Positions 1 through 10,759 of a stretch of DNA of 36,783 nucleotides are shown here, piece after piece. Location of the stretch: NCBI GenBank assembly GCA_028288085.1, contig JAQBOK010000097.1, forward strand, positions 1 through 36,783. Reading direction: 5' to 3'. Origin of the DNA: Mucilaginibacter sp. (GTDB taxonomy: Bacteria; Bacteroidota; Bacteroidia; Sphingobacteriales; Sphingobacteriaceae). The position numbers were made by a program, and so were the translations under genes. Under the pieces are notes generated by a model. It made no database searches. It was not told the DNA's origin and worked only from the letters and a program-made list of their open reading frames with translations. Each line of letters starts with the position of its first letter. Position 1 is the first letter of the stretch.

Positions 1-2344
1 CTGCTTTTATACTCTGGTAACTTACTGTCAGTAATGTGATAGCTATAGCGCCTGCTGCGGTTACAGCAAATATCCACCAGGAAAGCCCGGCATGGTATGT
101 GTAATTTTGCAGCCAGCTATGCATAAAATAGTATGAAACCGGCATGGCAATAAACAGCGATATAACTACCAGAAACACAAAATCTCTTGACATTAAGCGC
201 CATAAACCAAAAACAGATGCTCCCAGCACTTTGCGTACACCAATTTCCTTAATACGCTGTTCGGCCATAAAGGAAGCCATGCCAAATAAGCCAAGGCAAC
301 TGATAAAAATGGCCAGACTTGCAAAGGAACTGGCCAGTTTGCCAATGCGCTCTTCAGTAGCGAATTTTTTGGCATATTCATCATCGGCAAACCGGTAGGA
401 GAATGGAACGGAAGGGGAATAGATCTTGCAAACTGCCGCAATCTTACCGAGTGCCTCATGGGCGCTCATATTGGGATTGATCTTTATAAGAATATCATCA
501 GAGGGGCCGCGACGAACATAAAAAATGGTTTGTTTGACAGGGTCATATGGCGATTCCATCACCATATCTTTTACTACCCCAACAATAGTGAGGTCCCTTT
601 TCCCTATTCTTACTATTTGCCCTACGGGCTTTTTTAGCCCCATGTATTTTACAGCAGTTTGGTTCAATACTATGGCCAGTGAGTCAGTAATAAACTGACT
701 GGAAAAATTCCGCCCATCCGTAAATTGCCAGCCTACTGTTTTACCATATTGAGTGGTTACGCCGATATAACCAAAAAAAGACATCATTGCCGGATCTTTT
801 CCAGTCCAGTTAATGTCGCCCCGATTATTATTTACCCCTGTTGTAGAACTTGATGATTCAGCTATCTCTGCTATTGCCCCTGATTTCAGCAAGTCTGCCC
901 TTAACGCGTCGAAATGCTTGTGAAGATCATCATTTGTCACTTCAATACTCAGCAGGCCATCGCGGCTGTATCCTACAGCCCTATTTTTGGCAAACTGTAT
1001 TTGTTTAAAAACGATAATGGTGCCGATAATTAAAATAACAGATACCGTAAACTGAACCACTACCAGTACTTTACGCGGAATGGCTGCAAAACGACCTGCT
1101 TTAAAAGTGCCCTTCAATACTTTAACCGGGTTAAAGGAGGACAGATATAATGCCGGATAGCTGCCTGCAATTAATCCCGTAAATAAGGTAAAGCCTATAC
1201 CCGCTACCCAAAATAGCGGATTACTCCATAAAATAGCTATATTTTTATTAGCGATATCATTAAAGTATGGCGTTATAAGCCAAATCAAAATCAATGAAAA
1301 AACAAATGCCAGTACCGCAATAAGAAATGACTCACAAAAGAACTGTTTGATCAATTGCCCTCTTAAAGACCCAACGGCTTTGCGTATACCAACTTCTTTG
1401 GCTCTCTTTTCGCTGCGGGCCGTGCTTAGGTTCATAAAGTTAATGCAAGCCAGCAATAGTACAAATACTCCTATAATGCCAAACAGCCACACATATTCAA
1501 TGGCTCCGCCAGTATTTGTACCATTTTTAAATTCAGAATATAAATGCCATTTGCTCATTGGCTGCAGGAACATATGTGGCTGAAATTTGATATCCTCCCT
1601 GCTCATTCTATTCAGTTTGATATTTTTTATCTTTTCTGAAAGTTTGGCCATATCCACATGGTCGGCTATCTGCACATACATAAATAAGGAATTGTCGCCC
1701 CAATCTGTCAACGATCTTCCATTGCCCGGAGATTTTATGTAATACTCCCAGGGCCCAATAAATGCAACATCGTGTAAAGTGGTATTGCGTGGCAGGTCTA
1801 CATATACGCCGGAAATATTAAATGCGTCTTTATTATCAAGCTTTACAGTTTTATTTACGGGATCTGCATCACCGAACAATGCTCTTGCCACCGATTGTGA
1901 AATTAGTATATCAGAAGGCCTCTTTATACCATTACGGGTACCGCTAAGCATTTTGAGCGAAAACATTTCCGGGCCGTCGGCACTCATAAAATTGCCGCTA
2001 TAGGATATATTTTTATCGCCTACGGTTAAAACATGAGGGTCTGTCCAGGATGCCATTACGATATGCTTAAAATCGCTCCCATAACTTTTGCGCATCTCGG
2101 CATCCAGCGGCAGGGGAATTGCCGAGCCCGTGCTAATAGAACCATTATAGGTTTCATGCTGCATTACCATTGCGATACGGTCATAGTTCTGATGGTATTT
2201 GTCGAACGACAACTCGTCCCAAATCCATAAACCAATCAGCATAGCTACGGCCATGCCCACAGCAAGGCCACCAATGTTGATAAAAGAAGAAGTTTTATTT
2301 TTGATAAGGTTTCTCCAGGCGATCTTTAAATAGTTTTTAATCAT
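1..2344 (-). CDS. ABC transporter permease, MacB/FtsX family (3' end cut by window edge)
   Basis: Reverse-strand translation from ATG at 2344 reads MIKNYLKIAWRNLIKNKTSSFINIGGLAVGMAVAMLIGLWIWDELSFDKYH...; near the window edge it reads AEQRIKEIGVRKVLGASVFGLW, typical of MacB-like permeases. Absent from the ORF track because no stop lies in the window. Confidence 0.9.
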   Translation of the reverse strand, partial: MIKNYLKIAWRNLIKNKTSSFINIGGLAVGMAVAMLIGLWIWDELSFDKYHQNYDRIAMVMQHETYNGSISTGSAIPLPLDAEMRKSYGSDFKHIVMASWTDPHVLTVGDKNISYSGNFMSADGPEMFSLKMLSGTRNGIKRPSDILISQSVARALFGDADPVNKTVKLDNKDAFNISGVYVDLPRNTTLHDVAFIGPWEYYIKSPGNGRSLTDWGDNSLFMYVQIADHVDMAKLSEKIKNIKLNRMSREDIKFQPHMFLQPMSKWHLYSEFKNGTNTGGAIEYVWLFGIIGVFVLLLACINFMNLSTARSEKRAKEVGIRKAVGSLRGQLIKQFFCESFLIAVLAFVFSLILIWLITPYFNDIANKNIAILWSNPLFWVAGIGFTLFTGLIAGSYPALYLSSFNPVKVLKGTFKAGRFAAIPRKVLVVVQFTVSVILIIGTIIVFKQIQFAKNRAVGYSRDGLLSIEVTNDDLHKHFDALRADLLKSGAIAEIAESSSSTTGVNNNRGDINWTGKDPAMMSFFGYIGVTTQYGKTVGWQFTDGRNFSSQFITDSLAIVLNQTAVKYMGLKKPVGQIVRIGKRDLTIVGVVKDMVMESPYDPVKQTIFYVRRGPSDDILIKINPNMSAHEALGKIAAVCKIYSPSVPFSYRFADDEYAKKFATEERIGKLASSFASLAIFISCLGLFGMASFMAEQRIKEIGVRKVLGASVFGLWRLMSRDFVFLVVISLFIAMPVSYYFMHSWLQNYTYHAGLSWWIFAVTAAGAIAITLLTVSYQSIKA

Positions 2345-2373
2345 AATATTAATTCATTTTTTCATTGATCATA

Positions 2374-4740
2374 TTACTCACTTCTTAAACTCTTTATAGG
2401 ATTAACAATAGCCGCCTTAATAGATTCATAACTCATGGTAAGCCAGCCGATGCCTAAAGCTACCAGGGAGGCTATGAAGAATACCAGCCAGCTAACCTGG
2501 ATATGATAAGCAAAACCAGCCAGCCAACTGTTTACTGCATACCAGGAAAAAGGTATTGCAATAATTATGGCAACCAGGATGAGCCTGGTAATACCGGAAG
2601 ACAGTAAATAAACCAGGTTGAAAATAGACGCGCCCAGAACTTTACGCACACCAATTTCCTTTTTACGCTGCTCGGCCATAAATGCCGATAATCCATATAG
2701 GCCCAGGCAGGATATAAAGACACCCAGAATAGCAAAAAGATTAAAAATGTTGCCCATCTGTTGTTCTCCTTTATAAAGGTTAGCCAGATCCTGATCAAGG
2801 AAATCAAATTTGAACGGGTAAGCGGGATTGAGTTGCTGACTTATTTTTGCTAAAGCTTGTATGGTGGCGTTAGTTTTTCCGGGTAAGGTTCTTACCACTA
2901 AAAAACCACCTATTTTATTAAAGGGCATAACCAATGGCTCTATGGCCTGCTGAACCGGCTTAAAATTAAAGTCTTTAACAACGCCAACAATAGTGCCCTT
3001 GTTACCCCAAAGAGTCAATGGTTTACCAATTGCGGTATTTGCATTTAAACCCATAATTCCCGCCATTTTTTCGTTAATCATGTAGCTGGTTGAATCAGTT
3101 TTAAATGCGCCTGAAAAACTTCGGCCTGCTGCTAACTTCACCCGGAATGTATGGGTAAAATCTTCATTTACAGCCATTACCGGTATAGACATTTGCGAAT
3201 GGGTGTCCTTGCCATCCCAGTTCACACTAACAGTCCAGCCCCCCAGGTTGGTGGGCAGGTCAGTAATAACAGCAAAATCACTGGTTAGCGTGTTTTGTTT
3301 TAACTCGTTTTTAAGCGCTTGCTGCTTGCTCCAGATATCTCCCGTCATTGGCATATACAACAGGTTGGCTTTCTCGAAGCCAGGATTCCGATCTCTAATA
3401 AATTTAAGCTGATTATAAATAACTACGGTGCCTACCAGCAATACAATGGATACCATGAATTGGATAACAACCAATGCGTTGCGGAACAGTAAATTGCCGC
3501 CCATAGATTTTACATTCCCTTTGAGTACTTTAACCGGATTAAAGCCGGATAGGAATAAAGCCGGATAGCTGCCGGAAATGAGCCCGGTTAATAAGGCAAT
3601 GCCAAAAAGACTTAACCAAAGCCTGGCATCTGATACGTCGATGGCAAGTTTTCTATCGGCCAGTTGATTAAATACCGGCAGAAATATAATGACGATCCCC
3701 AGCGCAAGCAATAAGGATAAGAAAGAGATAAATACTGATTCGCTTAAAAACTGGATGATGAGTTGCCCGCGTATGGCGCCTGCCACTTTTCGCAGGCCAA
3801 TTTCTTTAGCCCTGCGGGCTGAACGTGCGGTTGCCAGGTTCATAAAATTGATACAGGCTACAACTAGTATCAGAATGGCGATAATAAAAAATATCTTTAC
3901 ATATTGCGCATTGCCGTGGCCAGGCAAATCCCCCAGTTCTTCAGGCAACAGGTGAATTTTGGTTAAGGGCTGCAATTGGAATGTGGCCTTCATGTCGGCA
4001 GCATGCTTATGAAATACCTGGTCTATTTGGTTTTCCAGGCTTAATAAATTGGCAGCAGAAGGATCAAAACTCTTATCTAATTGCAAATAGTCATAAAAAT
4101 TAAAATTAGTCCATACGCTATTTTTCAAATCTTCATTCGTCCTGGCTAATGAGGTCATTGGAAGAATGAAGTCAAATTGAAGATCAGAGTTAGCAGGGAT
4201 ATTAGCCAAAATACCTGTTACAACCATGTTTTCTTTATTGTCCTTTCTGATTACCTTGCCAATGGGGTCTTCGTTTCCAAAGTATTTTGTTGCCATTTCC
4301 TGAGTTATTAAAACAGCATCCTCCTGTTTTAATGCCGTGGCGCGGTCACCCTTAACCAACGGATAGGAAAACACATCCATGAAACTCGGGTCAGCATAAA
4401 ACACACGTTCTTCTTGAAATCTTTTGTTGCCTGTTTCCAGCAGCGTAGTATTGCCTGGTTGTATACGAACCGCATTTTTAACAACCGGCATTTCTGCTTT
4501 CAACCCGGCAGGCATACCTGCGGGGGTTCCTACAGTTTTAGAATCAACCAGGTTACAGCTGATCCGATATATCTGATTCGCGTTTTTATGGAATTTGTCA
4601 TAGCTTAACTCATTTTGTACCCAAAGCAAGATCAGTATACTGGAGGCCAGGCCTATCGCTAATCCTGATATATTAATCATTGCGTAGGCTTTGTCCTTTA
4701 TGATATTTCTGTAAGCAAGTTTGAAATAAGTCTTGAACAT
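2374..4740 (-). CDS. ABC transporter permease, MacB/FtsX family
   Basis: 788-aa ORF with two FtsX-type segments (RRAKEIGLRKVAGA, QRKKEIGVRKVLGAS) and an N-terminal MacB-like periplasmic region; tandem paralog of the preceding gene. Confidence 0.93.
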   Translation of the reverse strand: MFKTYFKLAYRNIIKDKAYAMINISGLAIGLASSILILLWVQNELSYDKFHKNANQIYRISCNLVDSKTVGTPAGMPAGLKAEMPVVKNAVRIQPGNTTLLETGNKRFQEERVFYADPSFMDVFSYPLVKGDRATALKQEDAVLITQEMATKYFGNEDPIGKVIRKDNKENMVVTGILANIPANSDLQFDFILPMTSLARTNEDLKNSVWTNFNFYDYLQLDKSFDPSAANLLSLENQIDQVFHKHAADMKATFQLQPLTKIHLLPEELGDLPGHGNAQYVKIFFIIAILILVVACINFMNLATARSARRAKEIGLRKVAGAIRGQLIIQFLSESVFISFLSLLLALGIVIIFLPVFNQLADRKLAIDVSDARLWLSLFGIALLTGLISGSYPALFLSGFNPVKVLKGNVKSMGGNLLFRNALVVIQFMVSIVLLVGTVVIYNQLKFIRDRNPGFEKANLLYMPMTGDIWSKQQALKNELKQNTLTSDFAVITDLPTNLGGWTVSVNWDGKDTHSQMSIPVMAVNEDFTHTFRVKLAAGRSFSGAFKTDSTSYMINEKMAGIMGLNANTAIGKPLTLWGNKGTIVGVVKDFNFKPVQQAIEPLVMPFNKIGGFLVVRTLPGKTNATIQALAKISQQLNPAYPFKFDFLDQDLANLYKGEQQMGNIFNLFAILGVFISCLGLYGLSAFMAEQRKKEIGVRKVLGASIFNLVYLLSSGITRLILVAIIIAIPFSWYAVNSWLAGFAYHIQVSWLVFFIASLVALGIGWLTMSYESIKAAIVNPIKSLRSE

Positions 4741-5068
4741 GGTTATGCTATTTAAAGTAAATTTCAGATATTATTAAAAAATCCGTGCCAGATATTTAAC
4801 TTTTTGATAATGAAAAACTTATGTGGTAAAACTTATTGATACCGTGCGGAAACGTTACACCCGGTGTGCGGTTTTGGATGGTACCTTGACCGTCCGGGAT
4901 TACAGTATATACAAATTTACGGAACCAATTTGAATAAAGTGATGACAGAAGTGTGCCACCACTTTTGCTGTTATTAAAAAAGGTGATTGTAACACGCTTT
5001 GCCTTAAACACGTCATACCCTTTTAAATAAAAAACTTTATAATTTAGCTGAACATTAACTGAACGCTC

Positions 5069-6343
5069 ATGAACAAGTTTTACCTTATTCTTTTCACTTT
5101 TTTTGCCTCTTCAGCATTTGCTCAAAAAACGTACATCCAATGCGGGAAGCTGATAGATGGCAATTTAAAAACTGCTTTAACTGAGGTTACCATCGTAGTA
5201 GAGGGTAAGCTCATCACCGATATACAAAAGGGGTATACAACAGGCGGGAGTGCAGATAAAGTGATCGACCTGAAAACCAAAACAGTGATGCCGGGGTTAA
5301 TTGATTGTCACGTGCACCTGGAAAGCCAGGGCAGCAAAACCTCAATGATGGAAGGCTTTACTTTTACTGATGCCGATATTGCTTATCACGCGGCTGTATA
5401 TGCCAAAAGGACGCTCATGGCTGGCTTTACAACCGTAAGGGATCTTGGTGGCAGTGGGGTAAATATCAGTTTGCGCAAAGCGATAAAGCAGGGGTTGGTT
5501 GATGGTCCGCGTGTAATTACCGCAGGCCGCGCTATTTCTGGCAGCGGCGGTCATATGGATGGCTCAGTAGGTTTTCGCGATGATGTTTTCAATCATAAAC
5601 TGGGACCCGACGATGGCGTGGCTGATGGAAAAGATGAGATGATCAAAGCGGTTCGCCTGCAATTCAAACGCGGTTCTGATCTCATCAAAATAGCTTCAAC
5701 CGGCGGTGTTCTTGACCTGAGCGAAGATGGGTCAGGGGCGCAAATGAGCATAGAGGAGATAAAAGCTGTTGTAGAAACGGCTAAAGATTATGGCATGAGG
5801 GTAGCTTGCCATGCACATGGCGCCGAAGGGATCAGGAGGGCCATCCTGGGCGGTGTTACTTCCATAGAGCACGGCACTTTTATGAATGATGAGGACATGG
5901 AACTGGCAAAAAAATACGGAACTTACTTAGTCCCTACTATTATAGCAGGAAAATCAGTGGCTGATTCAGCCAAAATACCCGGATTTTTCCCGCCGGTAAT
6001 TGCCCGTAAGGCCACTGAAGTTGGCACACAAATACAAAACACTTTTGCCAGGGCATATAAAGCAGGCGTAAAGATCGCATTTGGAACAGATGCCGGCGTA
6101 TATGCGCATGGGAAAAACTATATGGAATTTCAATATATGGTTGAAGCGGGAATGCCACCGATGGAAGCTATCAAAGCGGCCACAACCAGCGCCGCCGATC
6201 TGCTTGGGATGAGCGATAAAATTGGCAGCATCAGCAAAGGGAAGTTTGCTGATATAATAGCAGTAGACGGTGACCCTTTGCAGGATATTAAAACGATGAA
6301 AAATATAACCTTTGTGATGAAGGAAGGAAAAACTTATAACTAA
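5069..6343 (+). CDS. Secreted metal-dependent amidohydrolase (imidazolonepropionase/prolidase-like)
   Basis: Signal peptide MNKFYLILFTFFASSAFA; VMPGLIDCHVHLE metal motif; HAHGAEGIRRAI, SIEHGT and FGTDAGVYAHG motifs. Confidence 0.92.
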   Translation: MNKFYLILFTFFASSAFAQKTYIQCGKLIDGNLKTALTEVTIVVEGKLITDIQKGYTTGGSADKVIDLKTKTVMPGLIDCHVHLESQGSKTSMMEGFTFTDADIAYHAAVYAKRTLMAGFTTVRDLGGSGVNISLRKAIKQGLVDGPRVITAGRAISGSGGHMDGSVGFRDDVFNHKLGPDDGVADGKDEMIKAVRLQFKRGSDLIKIASTGGVLDLSEDGSGAQMSIEEIKAVVETAKDYGMRVACHAHGAEGIRRAILGGVTSIEHGTFMNDEDMELAKKYGTYLVPTIIAGKSVADSAKIPGFFPPVIARKATEVGTQIQNTFARAYKAGVKIAFGTDAGVYAHGKNYMEFQYMVEAGMPPMEAIKAATTSAADLLGMSDKIGSISKGKFADIIAVDGDPLQDIKTMKNITFVMKEGKTYN

Positions 6344-6350
6344 AATTAAC

Positions 6351-8849
6351 ATGCTCCAATTTAGAACACTTATTGCAATTACCCTATCGGGAGTATTTGC
6401 AGTAAGCATTAATCTCTCTTACGCTCAGCAAATTACAGCAAAGGATTCAATAATAGAAGTTTACAGGGAAACAGCGCCTAAGATCAACGACCTGATACAT
6501 ACCAAACTGGATGTGCGTTTTGATTATAAAAAATGCTATATGTATGGTAAGGAATGGGTCACCTTAAGACCTCATTTTTACCCCACTGATACCCTCCGGC
6601 TGGATGCCAAAGGCATGGACCTGAAAAATATTTCAGTAGTAAAAAATGGTAAAAATATCCCGCTTAAATTTACTTATGATAGTTTAACTGTTGCCATTCA
6701 ATTGGATAAGGTTTATCATAACAAGGAGGCATATACCATTTATATCGACTACACTTCCAAGCCAAATTTACTGAAGGTTAAGGGGAGCGCGGCTATAAAT
6801 GATGCTAAAGGATTGTATTTTATAAATCCCGACGGTACAGAAAAAGACAAACCGACCCAAATATGGACACAGGGCGAAACGGAAAGCTCGTCGGCCTGGT
6901 TCCCCACCATTGATAAGCCTAACCAAAAAACCACCGAAGAGATCAGCATGACTGTTCAGTCAAAATATGTTACCCTATCAAACGGGCGCCTGGTTTCGCA
7001 AAAAAATAATGGTAACGGCACGCGTACAGATACCTGGAAAATGGAACTGCCACATTCGCCCTACCTATTTATGATGGCAGTTGGTGATTTTAAGATATTC
7101 CATGATAAATGGCGCAATAAGGAGGTGAATTATTACATGGAACCCAAATATGCGCCGTATGCCAAAGAAATATTCGGGTTGACACCGGAGATGATCGAGT
7201 TTTATTCTAAAACATTAGGTATAGATTTTCCATGGAACAAATACTCCCAAATTGTGGTACGCGATTATGTGAGCGGCGCCATGGAAAACACAACGGCCAC
7301 GCTTCACGGCGAATTTTTAAACGTGACTAAACGCCAGTTGATAGATGCCTATTATAATTTTGGTGCAAGCACTATAGCCCACGAACTTTTTCACCAATGG
7401 TTTGGCGATTATGTAACAGCCGAAAGCTGGAGCAATCTGACCGTTAATGAGTCTTTTGCTGATTATAGTGAAACACTTTGGGCCGAGCATAAATATGGCA
7501 GGGATGAGGGCGCCGCCCATCATTACCAGGATATGCAAGAGTACCTTGAACAGCCGGAAGCATCTACCAAAAACCTGGTGCGCTTTAATTATGACGACAA
7601 GGAAGATGTTTTTGATGTAGTTACCTATCAAAAAGGTGGCTGTATTTTAAATATGCTGCGCAACTACCTTGGCGATGCTGCCTTTTTTAAAGGATTAAAT
7701 ATCTATCTTAAAACCAATGCATTTAAAAATGGTGAAGCACAGCAATTACGCCTGGCCCTTGAAGAAGCCAGCGGGCGCGACCTGAACTGGTTCTTTAACC
7801 AATGGTATTATGGTGCAGGGCACCCGGTGCTTAATATCAGTTACAAATGGGATGATGCCTCAAAAACTGAAACAGTTTACCTGAAACAAACACAGGACGG
7901 GCAAATTTTTAGATTGCCTATGGCTATTGATATTTATGCTGGTGGTAAAAAAGAACGCCGTAAAGTTTGGATGAACGACAATGCAGATACTTTAACCTTT
8001 CGCGCAGATGCTAAACCCGACCTGGTAAACGTAGATGCTGAAAACGCCCTGCTTGCACTCAGAATTGATAATAAAACGCTCGACGAATATGTGTTCCAAT
8101 ATTTCAATGCTCCTTTATACTTCGACCGTTACGATGCTATAGAAGCTGCACAGGCCAGACAAACAGAAAAAGGCGCTCAAAAAGTTATGATCGCTGCTTT
8201 AAAAGATAAATTCTATGGACTGCGCTTAAAAGCCATCCAGGGATTGAATATGAAAAATGACGATATTCACAATGCTGCCTTACCTGTATTAACATCATTA
8301 GCACAAACCGATGAAAACACATTAGTACGCGCCGCTGCTTTGAATATGCTGGCCAGGCTCAAGATGCAGGGCAATATGACCCTGTTTAAACACGCAATTA
8401 CAAGCCAATCATATGCGGTACAGGCCGCGGCCTTAAATGGTATAAGCCAATTATACCCGGCACAGGCATTACAATTGGCTAAGGGCTTTGAAAAGGATAA
8501 CACGGGTCCGCTTACAAAGCAAATTGTAGATATTTATGCCGAAAATGGCAAAGCGGCACAATGGCCCTTTGTTTACAACTTATTTATCCATGCTGATAAA
8601 AGAGGACAATTTGATATGTTAAGAAGAATGGCCCAAATGACAGGCAGTATTGACAATCCCGCGGATGCCCAGCAGGGAATAGCGGCAATTAAGGGCTTTG
8701 GTATTAAATATAATAATTTGATTCTTGATTTAAATGATTTTGTGGTTGGCTTGCTTAATGACATCAAGGATCAACGCACTGAATTAAAAGATGATGCTTC
8801 AGCAAAAGCAGCTGATGAAGCAGGCAAAGCGATTAGTGCCATTAAATAA
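6351..8849 (+). CDS. M1 family aminopeptidase
   Basis: GAMEN motif (SGAMENTTATL) and HELFHQWFGDYVTAESWSNLTVNESFADY (HExxH-x18-E); HEAT-like C-terminal repeats; starts 7 nt after the amidohydrolase. Confidence 0.95.
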   Translation: MLQFRTLIAITLSGVFAVSINLSYAQQITAKDSIIEVYRETAPKINDLIHTKLDVRFDYKKCYMYGKEWVTLRPHFYPTDTLRLDAKGMDLKNISVVKNGKNIPLKFTYDSLTVAIQLDKVYHNKEAYTIYIDYTSKPNLLKVKGSAAINDAKGLYFINPDGTEKDKPTQIWTQGETESSSAWFPTIDKPNQKTTEEISMTVQSKYVTLSNGRLVSQKNNGNGTRTDTWKMELPHSPYLFMMAVGDFKIFHDKWRNKEVNYYMEPKYAPYAKEIFGLTPEMIEFYSKTLGIDFPWNKYSQIVVRDYVSGAMENTTATLHGEFLNVTKRQLIDAYYNFGASTIAHELFHQWFGDYVTAESWSNLTVNESFADYSETLWAEHKYGRDEGAAHHYQDMQEYLEQPEASTKNLVRFNYDDKEDVFDVVTYQKGGCILNMLRNYLGDAAFFKGLNIYLKTNAFKNGEAQQLRLALEEASGRDLNWFFNQWYYGAGHPVLNISYKWDDASKTETVYLKQTQDGQIFRLPMAIDIYAGGKKERRKVWMNDNADTLTFRADAKPDLVNVDAENALLALRIDNKTLDEYVFQYFNAPLYFDRYDAIEAAQARQTEKGAQKVMIAALKDKFYGLRLKAIQGLNMKNDDIHNAALPVLTSLAQTDENTLVRAAALNMLARLKMQGNMTLFKHAITSQSYAVQAAALNGISQLYPAQALQLAKGFEKDNTGPLTKQIVDIYAENGKAAQWPFVYNLFIHADKRGQFDMLRRMAQMTGSIDNPADAQQGIAAIKGFGIKYNNLILDLNDFVVGLLNDIKDQRTELKDDASAKAADEAGKAISAIK

Positions 8850-8855
8850 AAATAA

Positions 8856-8895
8856 TTAAAGATCATTGCAAAGGCTGTCTTACAATGATCTTTAA
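8856..8895 (+). terminator. Perfect 13-bp stem hairpin downstream of the aminopeptidase
   Basis: TTAAAGATCATTG - 14-nt loop - CAATGATCTTTAA, seen directly; T-tract is weak. Confidence 0.55.
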
Positions 8896-8978
8896 AATTT
8901 CTCTTTTAACATTTCGCAATAAAAAATTAACACCTTTTAACATATAGCTTGCCTAACTTAGTATGAAGAGATATAGCT

Positions 8979-9320
8979 ATGAAAAGGATTCTACTTATAC
9001 TGCTGCTTATTATTGCCGGTTCGTTTCAATTAAAAGCACAGGTTAAAACGACTGATAAATTTCAGGATCAGAAACTTAATGACAGCATATTACTAAAGGG
9101 CTTTTCGGCGCTTACCAAATTAAACCGGGTGGCTTTGATACCGGGCAATTATAAAAACGCGGCAATCTTTTACAGCAAAATGCCGGTGGCTGCGTTAACC
9201 AGTGTTGACAGGATGGGTATAGCAAAATTGGGAGATAGTCCCAATAATCATTATTCCATTCTGATCAAACGCTACAAGGTGGTTGACCCATCGGCCGTTA
9301 CCGGGTTAACCAACCCCTAA
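8979..9320 (+). CDS. Small exported protein of unknown function (113 aa)
   Basis: Signal peptide MKRILLILLLIIAGSFQLKAQ; clean ORF between the terminator-like hairpin and the convergent cdaA. Confidence 0.65.
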   Translation: MKRILLILLLIIAGSFQLKAQVKTTDKFQDQKLNDSILLKGFSALTKLNRVALIPGNYKNAAIFYSKMPVAALTSVDRMGIAKLGDSPNNHYSILIKRYKVVDPSAVTGLTNP

Positions 9321-9336
9321 ACAAAGATAAATCACA

Positions 9337-10128
9337 TCAAAAATCCTTATTCAGCAATTTTTCCAGCTCAGCAAAACTGATATTCATTTTAACGCGGCCT
9401 TGTTTGGCGTAGGATATCTCACCCGTTTCTTCTGAAACGATAATCGCAGTGGCTTCGTTACTTTCAGTAACGCCGATGCCTGCCCGGTGGCGTAAACCAA
9501 ATTGCAGTGGCAGGTCGGTTTTATCAGTAAGGGGCAATATACAGCTTGCCGCTTTTATCTTATTTTCAGATATCACCACGGCGCCGTCATGCAACGGACT
9601 GCTTTTTTGAAATATGCTTTCGAGTAAACGTTTGGATATTTTCGCGTCTATTACCTCGCAGCTATTCTGGTAAAATTGCTCATCATAAAACTTGGCAAAT
9701 ACAATAAGCGCCCCGGTGCGGGTTTGTTTCATGCTTTTGCAGGCATCTACAATGGGCTTAATGCGGGCATAATTGTTTTTTTCATCTTCAACCTTGCCAA
9801 AAAAGTAACGCCACCACGCTTTATTGCGCTGCAGCGATGCATTTTTACCTACCAACAATAAAAAGCGCCTTATCTCTTGCTGAAACACTACTATCACCGC
9901 TATGATGCCTACATCAGCTACTTTTTTGAGTATACCCGCCAGCAATGGCATTTTTGATTCGGGAACAATATAATAGAGCAGGTAGATGAGTATAAGCCCG
10001 AAAAAAATATTGGCCGCTATAGTGCCTTTTATAAGGTTGTATAACTGGTATATGATAAAAGCCAGCAGTAAAACATCCAGCACATCAAAAACAGTAATCT
10101 TAAGGTGGCTAAAATCAAATGATTGCAT
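9337..10128 (-). CDS. cdaA: Membrane diadenylate cyclase (c-di-AMP synthase, DisA_N domain)
   Basis: N-terminal transmembrane helices, then SPLHDGAVVI (DGA motif) and FGLRHRAGIGVTE (RHR motif). Confidence 0.95.
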   Translation of the reverse strand: MQSFDFSHLKITVFDVLDVLLLAFIIYQLYNLIKGTIAANIFFGLILIYLLYYIVPESKMPLLAGILKKVADVGIIAVIVVFQQEIRRFLLLVGKNASLQRNKAWWRYFFGKVEDEKNNYARIKPIVDACKSMKQTRTGALIVFAKFYDEQFYQNSCEVIDAKISKRLLESIFQKSSPLHDGAVVISENKIKAASCILPLTDKTDLPLQFGLRHRAGIGVTESNEATAIIVSEETGEISYAKQGRVKMNISFAELEKLLNKDF

Positions 10129-10260
10129 TTAGCGAAGTTATGATTTTCTGCCAAATAGCCTAAGTACCGGTAGAAAACTTATGGGGTTTAACCCGGAGTG
10201 TTCGTTTTAAATGGCCTTGTTGAGGGCTTCGCCGTTTAAAACTTCATAGGTTAGTTATCA

Positions 10261-10734
10261 TTACCCTTGATATGGCCCTCCCGGAACTCCCCATCCCCAT
10301 AAAGGCATAGGCATATCGGGTAACTCCGGTACACTATCAAGATTTGAATTAAGCACAGCGATACGTGTGCCCCATTCCAGGTAAGCCATAAATGCCGAGC
10401 GAAATTCGGGGTCATCTGGTAGTTGTAATTTGTCCGCTGTTTCAAGCAGTAATTCCATCCATCGTTTGCGATGTTGCTGCGTTAAATGTTTAGCCAAATG
10501 CTTTTGTATCATTTGAAAATGGCTGCCTTCAGATTCGCTATACAGTTTGGGGCCGCCTAATACTTCGGCTACAAAGTGCGCTACATGCAAGCGGTGTTGT
10601 GGCGACATGTGCCTGAATACAGGCTCCAGAATATCATCTGCCAAAACTTTATCGTAAAACTCATCAAAAAGCTTTTCAAAAGCAGGCATACCGCCGGCCC
10701 ATTCAAAAAGGGAAGGAACAGTTTTGTTTTCCAT
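10261..10734 (-). CDS. Group II truncated hemoglobin-like protein
   Basis: EWAGGMPAFEKLFDEFYDKVLAD...HFVAEVLGGPKLYSE...H...W pattern of truncated globins. Confidence 0.85.
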   Translation of the reverse strand: MENKTVPSLFEWAGGMPAFEKLFDEFYDKVLADDILEPVFRHMSPQHRLHVAHFVAEVLGGPKLYSESEGSHFQMIQKHLAKHLTQQHRKRWMELLLETADKLQLPDDPEFRSAFMAYLEWGTRIAVLNSNLDSVPELPDMPMPLWGWGVPGGPYQG

Positions 10735-10759
10735 AGCTTATAATGATTGTTAAAGGTAA

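Noticed and set aside
4796-5011. 71-aa minus-strand ORF upstream of the ABC permease
   Set aside because: No recognisable domain or signal peptide; lies over structured intergenic DNA.
5966-6409. 147-aa minus-strand ORF opposite the amidohydrolase 3' end
   Set aside because: Antisense to a confidently identified CDS, no domain features.
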